Source of the DNA: Desulfocapsa sp.
GTDB taxonomy: Bacteria > Desulfobacterota > Desulfobulbia > Desulfobulbales > Desulfocapsaceae
DNA: 34,185 bases
NCBI GenBank assembly: GCA_030145625.1
Contig: JAQYVF010000051.1
Span: forward strand, 1 to 34,185
Direction: 5' to 3'
Made by a program: the position numbers and the translations under genes. Below are positions 14,981-22,481 of the stretch, piece by piece (positions within the stretch are counted from its first letter, which is position 1; every line of letters starts with the position of its first letter). Under the pieces are notes generated by a model that was given only the letters and a program-made list of their open reading frames with translations, made no database searches and was not told the DNA's origin.

Positions 14981-16441
14981 TTATTTGATTTCTTCTAATG
15001 TCTTTTCGTGACGAGGGATGGAAATCGTACAGATATTTAACTGATTTTCTTCTCTGACAACATCTAGGCTGCCGCCAAAGGTTTGCAAAAACTGTCTGCA
15101 AAAATTCATATTGTGCCACGGTTTGTTGGAATTGTTACCGTGAAGAGACTTTTCGAGTTCCCAGGGAATGCCATTGTCATAGATGGATATGTCGATTTGG
15201 GATTCAGTGATGGAGTCACTGTTGATGATGATCTCTATTTTTTTATCTCCTGACTCATGATTTTTAAATCGAGCATTCAAGGCTGTCCTGCTGCTTTGAA
15301 TGGCTGACAAAATGACCAGTTGCAGATCACTGACATGGTAATTTAGCGTAAGTTCACTATCTGTTAAAGTGATGGTCAACTCAATGCTGTCGGTTTTGAG
15401 TGTTCCTTTGGTGAGGGTCAATATATGTTCAAAAATACCTTGTAGAGTCAGACTCTTTGCTTCACCACTTTCGCTGCCACTGGTAAACAGTATCATGTGA
15501 ATAAGGAGTTGCGACATCTTTTTTTCTTCGGAAAAAAGTTTTCGCAAAATATCTTTAGAATCACTATCTAACCGTGACTCATCAATGAGGTCTATAAGAG
15601 CCTGGGTGTAGTTTGTAATTCCATTGGAGAGATTGGTGAGCTCATGAGACAATCCTCCTAACAGATGTCCAATGCTGCTGTATCTGTAGAGACGGGCAAG
15701 TTCCTTTACCGGCCATTGCACATCCATTTCAGTTGTTGTTTGAGGACTTTTTGGGGCCTGTTGTGAGGCCAGTGATTCAATTGCTGAGTTGATTGTAAAA
15801 AGAGAGATTTCACCCGATGATTTTGTTGGAAAAAGAGATCTGCAATAATGAATAATGGGAGTAGTTATATATTTGTTTAACACCAGGAGCATGATACTGA
15901 CTGTGGCCACGATAAGGGCCAGCATTCCAACTAATGCACGATGGAGTCCCATTAGCTGTTTCTGTGTGTATCTTGTGATGAGTTGATGGAAACTCGTCAG
16001 TTTTGTGCTTATCGATCGTAGTTGTGTAGAGAGTAAAGCAAGTTGATTCGTAGTTGGTGATTCATGTCTGTTTTGCATACTGCGTAAGCTTACTGTGACA
16101 TTGACTAGATCCACCTGGGTTATATATGCAAGTTTGAATTCCTCAGGTATAAGGATATCGCTTAAGACTGAATTTAATTCCTTATCCAGTCCCTTAATCT
16201 CTTTAATAAGTATGGAACTGTCTAACGATTTCTGACTGAGAAGTGTTTCATTTATATGTTCTTTTATTCCAGTGAACTGAAAAAGGAGGTTTTGGCTGGA
16301 ATCAACGAGCTGTTCACAATGACGAAAGAGGAAATACTGTTTACTCGCAAGAAAGATGACAATAAAGAGCAAGAAGACTGTCGCTCCTGTAAAAACAAAA
16401 AAAACACTTTTCAACGAAATTTTTGAAAAAATGGTTTGCAT
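14981..16441 (-). CDS. Membrane histidine-kinase-like protein with degraded catalytic domain
   Basis: A 486-residue sensor with membrane helices at about 12-34 and 168-190 flanking a periplasmic helical domain. A dimerisation domain holds the phospho-acceptor H266 in LLGGLSHELTN. The ATPase domain is unusual. The N-box reads LVILSAIQSSRTAL without the Mg-binding Asn, G1 keeps DNG (IYDNGIP), and the G2 box GxGxGL is replaced by KPWHNMNF. ATP binding is therefore doubtful; it may be a pseudokinase or accept phosphoryl groups from another kinase. The start ATG has an AGGAAAAAGG ribosome site. It sits behind the NrfD operon terminator and ahead of P1, so it may sense the state of the electron-transfer complex. 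Confidence 0.78.
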   Translation of the reverse strand: MQTIFSKISLKSVFFVFTGATVFLLFIVIFLASKQYFLFRHCEQLVDSSQNLLFQFTGIKEHINETLLSQKSLDSSILIKEIKGLDKELNSVLSDILIPEEFKLAYITQVDLVNVTVSLRSMQNRHESPTTNQLALLSTQLRSISTKLTSFHQLITRYTQKQLMGLHRALVGMLALIVATVSIMLLVLNKYITTPIIHYCRSLFPTKSSGEISLFTINSAIESLASQQAPKSPQTTTEMDVQWPVKELARLYRYSSIGHLLGGLSHELTNLSNGITNYTQALIDLIDESRLDSDSKDILRKLFSEEKKMSQLLIHMILFTSGSESGEAKSLTLQGIFEHILTLTKGTLKTDSIELTITLTDSELTLNYHVSDLQLVILSAIQSSRTALNARFKNHESGDKKIEIIINSDSITESQIDISIYDNGIPWELEKSLHGNNSNKPWHNMNFCRQFLQTFGGSLDVVREENQLNICTISIPRHEKTLEEIK

Positions 16442-16478
16442 CCTTTTTCCTGCATCAAAAAGTATTAATTAACAAGAA

Positions 16479-16507
16479 CAAAGGCCCTCAAAAAATGAGG
16501 GCCTTTG
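16479..16507 (-). terminator. Intrinsic terminator behind the HybB-like gene
   Basis: Perfect 12-bp inverted repeat CAAAGGCCCTCA (16479-16490) / TGAGGGCCTTTG (16496-16507) with a 5-base loop. On the minus strand a T-rich stretch (TTGTTCTTG) follows. It closes the transposase-like/ftsH/cytochrome/ferredoxin/NrfD operon. Confidence 0.82.
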
Positions 16508-16518
16508 TTGGTTGTTCT

Positions 16519-17772
16519 CTATTTTTCACCTTTCCATCCATATACGATGGGGAGACGATAAACAATAAAGCGATAAGTCAGAAAATAGAGGGAGTATATA
16601 GTTATGGTAATCCATACTTCTTTCCAATGTGGGATTTCCTGGTAGAGCTGCCAGTTGTAGCAAATGAGTGCAGTGTTGAGACGATTCCAGATAATTCCCA
16701 GTGCAGCGATAAGTGCTGCAAATCTGATCAGGCCAACATAGCGATGCCTGATGCCTATGGCAAACATGAACATGGGGATTACAACAGCTACTCCAAGTTC
16801 CAGCATGTAGTAACTTCCCCATCCGGTGAGCAGATAGGACCATTCCTGGTCATGGGCGACAGCCACTATTTTGATTATCAGGTAGGTGATCATGGAATAG
16901 GAACAACCTTTTGCCAGTCCTATGGTTATGTAGTCCAAACTGTCTTTGAACTCATCATCACAGCGCCATGCCATAAAATACCTGATTAGCGTTGAGGAGA
17001 TGATGATCATGGAGAGGCCTGCGAAAATGGATGAACAGAAGAAATGAATCCATTGAAAGTTGACGGAAAGCCATAAAGGATGAACTTTTGCTGGAGCGTA
17101 GGTAAATAAGGCACCTAAGGCCCCCTGGTGGAGAGTGGAAAGAATGATACCGGCGATGGTCAATCCTAAGACCATTTTTCTAATGACTCGTTTTCCTTTA
17201 AGCCAGCCAATCCATTCAAAAAATGCAGGAAGAACTTCTGCTACCTGGACGGAAAGATAAGTCGCAACATGCCAGGCAACTAGGAAAAGAACGGCTGCAG
17301 GACCAAGAGAGACAAACATAGGGTAGGGCAGTCGCCACGGCATACCAAGGTCAACTTCCAGAAAAAGAACAGCAAAGAAATACCCCAGAAGCCCGTTCAG
17401 CAGTGCCAAACGTTCAATTGGATGAAAATCTTTTCTGCCGAACAGTTCTACAGTGGTACCCAGCATGAATCCTGATGCGGAAAGGGGAACCATTCCGAAG
17501 AGGCCAAAGCCAAGAAAAAGTCCCCAGGGATAATCATTGGAAGCGTGAGTTACAGCGCCGAGGCCATAAATGTAACGTTGGAGAAGAAGGGGTACACCAA
17601 GTGCAAAGATACCCATCATCAGCCAGTTTACAGGATTTCTGAAAAATTGTTTTTTATACTCACCAATGGACAATCCTAACCACAGTTTCTCCTTTATTGT
17701 CCATTCTGTTCCATCTGCTTTCAGATGATGGACAATTGGGATTTCAGGTCGTTCCTTTGAAAAGATTCTCAT
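16519..17772 (-). CDS. NrfD-family membrane subunit, HybB/HmcC-like
   Basis: A 417-residue polytopic protein with about nine to ten hydrophobic helices after a polar N-terminus. NrfD-family subunits exchange electrons between quinones and an adjacent Fe-S protein. The segment STLHQGALGALF is typical of the HybB/HmcC branch, and an acidic residue sits in the helix FLEVDLG. It overlaps the ferredoxin gene by 4 bp (ATGA), so translation is coupled, and it is the last gene before a terminator. With the HybA-like ferredoxin and the pentaheme cytochrome it forms a three-part transmembrane redox complex. No hydrogenase or molybdoenzyme subunit is nearby, so the cytochrome is the likely periplasmic partner. 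The direction of electron flow is unknown. Confidence 0.88.
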   Translation of the reverse strand: MRIFSKERPEIPIVHHLKADGTEWTIKEKLWLGLSIGEYKKQFFRNPVNWLMMGIFALGVPLLLQRYIYGLGAVTHASNDYPWGLFLGFGLFGMVPLSASGFMLGTTVELFGRKDFHPIERLALLNGLLGYFFAVLFLEVDLGMPWRLPYPMFVSLGPAAVLFLVAWHVATYLSVQVAEVLPAFFEWIGWLKGKRVIRKMVLGLTIAGIILSTLHQGALGALFTYAPAKVHPLWLSVNFQWIHFFCSSIFAGLSMIIISSTLIRYFMAWRCDDEFKDSLDYITIGLAKGCSYSMITYLIIKIVAVAHDQEWSYLLTGWGSYYMLELGVAVVIPMFMFAIGIRHRYVGLIRFAALIAALGIIWNRLNTALICYNWQLYQEIPHWKEVWITITIYSLYFLTYRFIVYRLPIVYGWKGEK

Positions 17773-18704
17773 ACCTGCCCCTCCTTATCTTCTTTTTCTT
17801 GTTCTTTAATCTTTTCTTTTCTCGTTGCCAGTAAGTGGAATCCAACAAAGAGACCAGGCCAGATAGTGAGAACCATGGGAACGATAGCTAAGAAATCTTT
17901 TACGGAATTTAAGATTGGTTCTTTTGGAACATGGGTGTCGAAACCAACCTGATCAAAGGGAACACTGGAGATATACATCCAGGCTGTACCGCCTACTTCT
18001 TTTTCTCCATAAATATGTTCTACATATTTTCCTGGAGTTTCACGGATACGTTGGCGACCCATGTTGATTAGATCGTTTCTACGACCAAAAGTCAGTGCTT
18101 CCTGTGGACATGCCTCTACACAGGCAGGAGGTTTACCATCTTTTAAACGGGTATCGTAACAGAAGACACATTTCATTATCCTTGGATCAAAGGCACTGGA
18201 ATATTTAAAGGTTGGAATGTAAAATGGGCAGGCAATCATGCATGTTCTGCATCCGACGCAGACCTTGGAATTGTAGATAACTGCGCCTTCCGGTGTCTTG
18301 GTATATGCGTTGACAAAGCAGGAAGTCAGACAAGCAGGTTCCTGGCAGTGATTACATTGGATCTTGCGAAAAAGGGGGTGATCGAGATTTGGAACATCGT
18401 ATCTGTTGACCACCGTATAGGCAGTTTCGTCGGTCCGTCTCTTCTGTCCATGTTTTATTTCGTCAAAGACTGAATAATCGTCAAAGGGTTTGGCAGGTTC
18501 CGGTAGCTCCTGTTCTTTGTTACAGGCAGCTTCGCAGCTTCTGCATCCAATACAGCGTGTGAGGTCAACCAGCACACCCATTCCCTCTGGATACCCTTCG
18601 AATGATTGTGCCGCATGCGCCTCTTTGTTTTGTATCACCGCAACAGCTGCAGTACCTGCAAGACCGCCTTTTAGAAAATTTCTACGGCTTACTGTTTTTT
18701 TCAT
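17769..18704 (-). CDS. Tat-exported HybA-like ferredoxin with C-terminal anchor
   Basis: A 311-residue periplasmic electron carrier. The N-terminus has a twin-arginine signal (SRRNFLKGG), so it is exported folded. Cys groups for four [4Fe-4S] clusters are visible: CIGCRSCEAAC, CNHCQEPACLTSC, CVGCRTCMIAC and the CVFC...CVEAC pair. A hydrophobic helix near residues 268-290 and a charged tail (KEKIKEQEKEDKE) anchor it in the membrane, as in HybA. It connects the pentaheme cytochrome upstream with the HybB-like quinone-site subunit downstream, which it overlaps by 4 bp. Ribosome site GAGAGGA. No cluster ligand appears missing. Confidence 0.9.
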   Translation of the reverse strand: MKKTVSRRNFLKGGLAGTAAVAVIQNKEAHAAQSFEGYPEGMGVLVDLTRCIGCRSCEAACNKEQELPEPAKPFDDYSVFDEIKHGQKRRTDETAYTVVNRYDVPNLDHPLFRKIQCNHCQEPACLTSCFVNAYTKTPEGAVIYNSKVCVGCRTCMIACPFYIPTFKYSSAFDPRIMKCVFCYDTRLKDGKPPACVEACPQEALTFGRRNDLINMGRQRIRETPGKYVEHIYGEKEVGGTAWMYISSVPFDQVGFDTHVPKEPILNSVKDFLAIVPMVLTIWPGLFVGFHLLATRKEKIKEQEKEDKEGQV

Positions 18705-18791
18705 TTTTTTTCCTCTCTTGAAGAACTGTCGCTTTAGTACCTTTGCAATAATTTCCTGAATTTTATTGAAAAATTATTTGATAAAGGTAAT

Positions 18792-18823
18792 TACACAGGT
18801 CCTTCGTTTCGTTTCCCTGTGTA
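18792..18823 (-). other. Intercistronic hairpin between cytochrome and ferredoxin genes
   Basis: TACACAGG (18792-18799) pairs with CCTGTGTA (18816-18823) across a 16-base loop inside the 126-bp gap. There is no T-run, so it is more likely an mRNA processing or stability element than a terminator. Confidence 0.4.
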
Positions 18824-18830
18824 GCTTTGA

Positions 18831-19361
18831 TTAATGACCAGGAGCCGAGTGTCCTTTTGCTGGGCTGTATTTACCGGTATAGAACATTTTTTCACCGGCA
18901 TCGGTCATGGTATGACAGTCCTGGCAACCGGTTGGGCCGGATGTTGTTTCGTGACAGCTTATGCAGTTAAGGTGATAAGCACCTTTGAGTCCTGGCTTGT
19001 CGATATGATAAAGCTCTGGAGCTTCAAGGGTTCTGATGTAGGTTTCGTTAAAGCGATCTGTTGCATGGCATCCGGTGCAGGTTACTTCGTCGGCTTCTCC
19101 ACTGGTACTGTGACAGCGTGCACAATTCGGATTAACAACTTCTCCACCTGTGGTGTGATGATGGCATTCCTGGCAACTCGCGTAGTCTACATGCATGGCA
19201 TGATCAAACTCAACTCCAGTATAGAGATTTACCAGGCTGTCAATAGTTACAGACTCCGGAGCATCTTCTGCATCCATGGACCAGATTTGGGCAGGAGCAA
19301 TGAGAACTCCTCCAATGGCAATGGCCAATGCCGTCTGCATTATTCTTTTTCGTGCTTGCAT
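18831..19361 (-). CDS. Periplasmic pentaheme c-type cytochrome
   Basis: About 176 residues with a signal peptide ([18 protein letters not shown]...). Five CxxCH heme sites are present: CQECH, CARCH, CTGCH, CISCH and CQDCH. The first is followed by extra histidines (CHHH) and preceded by FDHAMHVDY, resembling class III cytochrome c3/c7 domains in which distal His ligands precede the motif. I set the start at the ATG at 19361, with AAGGAGG eight bases ahead, rather than the ATG at 19385 in the same frame. Even so it overlaps the end of ftsH by 22 bp. It would pass electrons to or from the HybA-like ferredoxin. It has one heme site more than tetraheme c3. Confidence 0.9.
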   Translation of the reverse strand: MQARKRIMQTALAIAIGGVLIAPAQIWSMDAEDAPESVTIDSLVNLYTGVEFDHAMHVDYASCQECHHHTTGGEVVNPNCARCHSTSGEADEVTCTGCHATDRFNETYIRTLEAPELYHIDKPGLKGAYHLNCISCHETTSGPTGCQDCHTMTDAGEKMFYTGKYSPAKGHSAPGH

Positions 19362-21238
19362 TCTGTTTCCTCCTTGTAAAAACATCTGGGTAATCCTGGA
19401 ATTTTATCGTCTAGTTTTTCTTTTTCCTCCTTCTGTTTGTTCATAAGTTTTTTCTCAATATTTTTTTTATTTATATAACAATAATGGACGATATCCATTT
19501 CTTGGCCATCTACGGTTTCGTTAACAAGCAGGGCTTCGGCAAGTTTATGGAGAAATTTATTGTTCTCGGTAAGCAGCTCTACTGTTTCCGCGTAACATTT
19601 TTCTATGATTCTTTTGATCTCATTATCGATATTTTCCGCCGTTTTTTCGCTATAGGGTCTAGTTGTTGTGGAGCCTCCAAGAAAGCCCTCCTGTTCTTGA
19701 ATGTAGGCAACAGGACCAATGGCTTGACTCATGCCAAACTCGCAGACAAAACGGTTGGCAATCTCGGTTGCTGTGAGGATGTCATTGCTGGCACCAGTAG
19801 TCTGATGACCAAAAACAATCTCTTCAGCGACACGCCCACCCATGAGAATTTTTATTCTGTTGATCAGATACTCACGTGAATAGGTGTATCGATCATCAAG
19901 GGGTAACTGCTGAGTGAGACCTAAGGCCCTCCCTCGAGGAATAATGGTAATTTTATGGACAGGGTCGGTCTCTGGAAGGAGTTTGGCTGTGATGGCATGT
20001 CCAGCTTCATGATAGGCCGTGACGCGCCGCACTGTTTCATTGATAACAACATTTTTACGCTCAAGACCGAGACTGATTTTATCTTTGGCTTCTTCGAAAT
20101 CAGAAAGTTCTACACTGGCTTTATTGTGCCGTGCGGCCATTAATGCTGCCTCGTTGACCAAGTTGGCAATTTCAGCACCACTGAATCCCGGTATAGACCT
20201 AGCAATTTCAGAAAGATTAACATCGTGTTCCATAATGATTTTTTTTGCATAGACTTCGAGAATTTTACGTCTGCCCTCCAAATCCGGTAGACTAATGGTC
20301 ACCTGACGGTCAAAACGACCTGGACGAAGCAGGGCAGGATCAAGGATGTCGGGACGGTTTGTGGCAGCAATGATGATGACAGTTTCGTCGGAATCAAATC
20401 CGTCCATTTCAACGAGCAGGGCGTTCAAGGTCTGTTCACGTTCGTCATTGGAACCGGTGGCATTCCCTCCACTGCGTTTTCCGCCAATGGCATCTATTTC
20501 GTCGATAAAAATAATGGCTGGTGCATTTTTCTTTGCTTCAGTGAAAAGTTCTCGTACTCGAGAGGCACCAACACCTACAAACATCTCTACAAAATCTGAG
20601 CCGCCTATGGAAAAAAAGGGGACTGATGCCTCTCCCGCTATCGCTTTGGCAAGAAGAGTTTTACCTGTTCCTGGAGGACCCTGTAGTAGAACACCTTTTG
20701 GTATGTATCCTCCAAGTGCGCTGAATTTTTCAGGGTTTTTTAAAGATTCTACTATCTCTATCAGTTCGGATCTGGCTTCGCTGATACCAGCAACATCCTC
20801 AAAGGAGACTTTCGTATTTTTGCTTGGCACAAAAGAGCTGTACTTGTTTTTGCCCAAACCAGAACCGCCTGCTTTTTGGGTCCGACTAAAGATCAGGTAT
20901 CCACCAAGAATAAGGAAAACAGGGACCATAGATTTAAGAAAGGCTCCTATATTTTCGGTATCTTTCTCAGCTGTTATTTGAACAGATTTTTCTTTGAGAA
21001 TGGTTAGGGTGGCTGGGACATCAGGAGTAAAGGAGCTGAAAGATTGTTTTTTAATGTCTTCGCCTTCTATGGCCCCCCCCTTTAAGTGAACGGTTTTAAT
21101 TTCACCTTTTTGTAGTTGCTCCATGAAGTCTGTATAGGAAATTTCATTGGGAGTTGTTTCTTTGAGGTAAACATTGTAGCCAACAACCCCTAAAAGGGTA
21201 AGAAGCAGTAAGAGTAATCCTATTTGAATTTGAGACAT
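19340..21238 (-). CDS. ftsH: ATP-dependent zinc metalloprotease FtsH (operon-specific copy)
   Basis: A membrane-anchored AAA+ protease that unfolds and degrades membrane and regulatory proteins. The 632-residue protein shows a first helix (about 6-22), a periplasmic domain, a second helix (about 102-117), Walker A GPPGTGKT (187-194), Walker B IIFIDEID, the arginine-finger region [10 protein letters not shown], and zinc ligands HEAGH (410-414) with D486 in TGASNDI. All catalytic residues are intact. It starts 4 bp after the transposase-like gene and overlaps the cytochrome gene, so it belongs to a redox operon behind a sigma-54 promoter. That is unusual for the housekeeping enzyme; a second copy elsewhere in the genome is likely. 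The weak ribosome site suggests translational coupling. Confidence 0.93.
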   Translation of the reverse strand: MSQIQIGLLLLLLTLLGVVGYNVYLKETTPNEISYTDFMEQLQKGEIKTVHLKGGAIEGEDIKKQSFSSFTPDVPATLTILKEKSVQITAEKDTENIGAFLKSMVPVFLILGGYLIFSRTQKAGGSGLGKNKYSSFVPSKNTKVSFEDVAGISEARSELIEIVESLKNPEKFSALGGYIPKGVLLQGPPGTGKTLLAKAIAGEASVPFFSIGGSDFVEMFVGVGASRVRELFTEAKKNAPAIIFIDEIDAIGGKRSGGNATGSNDEREQTLNALLVEMDGFDSDETVIIIAATNRPDILDPALLRPGRFDRQVTISLPDLEGRRKILEVYAKKIIMEHDVNLSEIARSIPGFSGAEIANLVNEAALMAARHNKASVELSDFEEAKDKISLGLERKNVVINETVRRVTAYHEAGHAITAKLLPETDPVHKITIIPRGRALGLTQQLPLDDRYTYSREYLINRIKILMGGRVAEEIVFGHQTTGASNDILTATEIANRFVCEFGMSQAIGPVAYIQEQEGFLGGSTTTRPYSEKTAENIDNEIKRIIEKCYAETVELLTENNKFLHKLAEALLVNETVDGQEMDIVHYCYINKKNIEKKLMNKQKEEKEKLDDKIPGLPRCFYKEETECKHEKE

Positions 21239-21242
21239 AGAA

Positions 21243-22157
21243 TCATTCCGTGGTAATATGGGCAGTTAAGTTCTTGTATGATCTGGATTTCTGTGCAAGA
21301 ACACCTGATAATAGGAGATTGAATATAGCCTCATTGTCGGAAAGCATTGCTACATTGCTACGAAAACAAAATTCATCGAGATAGAGTTGGAGATGTTTGG
21401 CAACTACTCCTCCTCTGTGGATCTTATTCAACCAGATCTCAAAACTTTGTATGATTTGTTGGATGCGAACAGTAGTGGCACTCTTTGAATCGGCAATAGT
21501 GAAATATGCGTCCTGATCTATACCTTGATAACCAGTGCTGTCGGGGACAACAAGTGACGACCCGGTGGCCACATGTTTGTTTAAGAAACTGGTTACTGTA
21601 TTTTTTGAGAGTTCACCTATGGATTCCATTTTTATTCTTCCGGTGATCCCTGATGGTAGAATGATTTCCGCAGCTGCAAGAATTTGTGATTTGCTTCCCT
21701 TATCTCCACCTAATAATATGCTGTTAGAGCAGAGTTCAATAGTGCCACGACACGGCTTGTTATCGGCAACTGCCATAGCCATGCGAAGCTTCTGCAGCCA
21801 TGTCCAGGCAGTTTGATAGCTTGAGAGGTTCAACAGGCGTTGTAAATCTTTGGCGCTATGGCCACCATCAGTAGATGCAAGCCACCAAATACACTCCAAC
21901 CACCCAAACAAGGGTTTTTTCGTTCCATGCATTATGGTGTTTGTAGTTATTGAGGTGGGATGTCCGCAATGACTGCAGGTAATAGTTTTTGCTGGTTCTT
22001 GTTCCCTTTTTATCCAGTTGCAGTAAGGGCACATAAATCCCTTTGGCCATCGTTTGTAAAAGAGAAAATGTAGGCAGGTAGTCTCGTTATGAAACTGTTT
22101 TTTGAATTCTTCTATAGTTTTGGGAAATCGATTTTTAGGAGTGAGAATGTCCTGCAT
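21243..22157 (-). CDS. IS1595-type (ISXO2-like) transposase homologue with lost catalytic residues
   Basis: The 304-residue protein has the IS1595 layout: a zinc ribbon (C43-x2-C46, C61-x2-C64), a helical LQRLLNLSSYQTAWTWLQKLRMAM segment and an RNase-H-like part ending KHLQLYLDEFCFRSN. The first catalytic Asp (normally in VEVDET) is replaced: residues 141-145 read ELCSN, with C143 at that position. The second Asp is kept (D206 in VVPDSTGY). The Glu upstream of the KHL motif is Q234 by ungapped alignment. No terminal inverted repeats are visible, and the stop lies only 4 bp before ftsH. It has a strong GAGGAG ribosome site and a sigma-54 promoter 48 bp upstream. It looks like a DNA-binding protein adopted by the operon rather than an active element. 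Confidence 0.85.
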   Translation of the reverse strand: MQDILTPKNRFPKTIEEFKKQFHNETTCLHFLFYKRWPKGFMCPYCNWIKREQEPAKTITCSHCGHPTSITTNTIMHGTKKPLFGWLECIWWLASTDGGHSAKDLQRLLNLSSYQTAWTWLQKLRMAMAVADNKPCRGTIELCSNSILLGGDKGSKSQILAAAEIILPSGITGRIKMESIGELSKNTVTSFLNKHVATGSSLVVPDSTGYQGIDQDAYFTIADSKSATTVRIQQIIQSFEIWLNKIHRGGVVAKHLQLYLDEFCFRSNVAMLSDNEAIFNLLLSGVLAQKSRSYKNLTAHITTE

Positions 22158-22202
22158 GTGTTCTCCTCAAATTTTTGAACTTATCCACTTTAATTTGAGT
22201 GA

Positions 22203-22221
22203 TTGCACATACGATGCCAGA
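22203..22221 (-). promoter_or_regulatory. Sigma-54 promoter P2 ahead of the transposase-like gene
   Basis: Minus strand reads CTGGCATCGTATGTGCA. The -24 element is TGGCAT, the -12 element is GTGCA, and GG and GC are 10 bases apart. Predicted start near 22193, about 36 bases before the ATG at 22157. It closely resembles P1 (TGGCACCGTAGATGC). Palindrome C lies about 235 bp upstream. Confidence 0.7.
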
Positions 22222-22419
22222 GAAACTATCTCTTTTATTATGCAGGTAACTATCTAAAATATCGTATTTATGTTGATTCTCGTGGCGGGTTGAATATTTT
22301 TTTGGGAAAGGGGTGGAGAGTATTAAACAGAAAAATATGTGCTTTTTTCTTGTTTAATATATATTTAATACAGTTAGTTGCGGTGAATTTGTTGCTGTCA
22401 GATGGTAAAGAGAAGGGCT
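22222..22419. other. Remainder of the gene-free stretch 22158-22481
   Basis: AT-rich DNA between P2 and operator C. No gene or insertion-sequence end is seen. Confidence 0.4.
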
Positions 22420-22477
22420 GCCACACAAGTGCTTCCAATGCAACACTTGTGATTCTACACAAGTGTTGCATTGGAAG
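22420..22477. promoter_or_regulatory. Operator C: perfect 20-bp inverted repeat plus extra half-site
   Basis: CTTCCAATGCAACACTTGTG (22432-22451) is exactly inverted at 22458-22477 with a 6-base gap. A third half-site, GCCACACAAGTG, starts at 22420. The inner TGCAACACTT/AAGTGTTGCA matches sites A, B and E. It ends 4 bp from the stop of the response regulator gene and lies upstream of P2. It could also act as that gene's terminator, but there is no T-run. Confidence 0.72.
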
Positions 22478-22481
22478 AGGG

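Noticed and set aside
16423-16989. 188-codon plus-strand frame opposite the HybB-like gene
   Set aside because: It is antisense to a strongly supported membrane protein gene and crosses the terminator.
22158-22481. Inverted-repeat ends of an insertion sequence around the transposase-like gene
   Set aside because: No matching ends were seen; the left side has only 4 bp before ftsH, and the long palindrome at 22432 belongs to the operator family found elsewhere.
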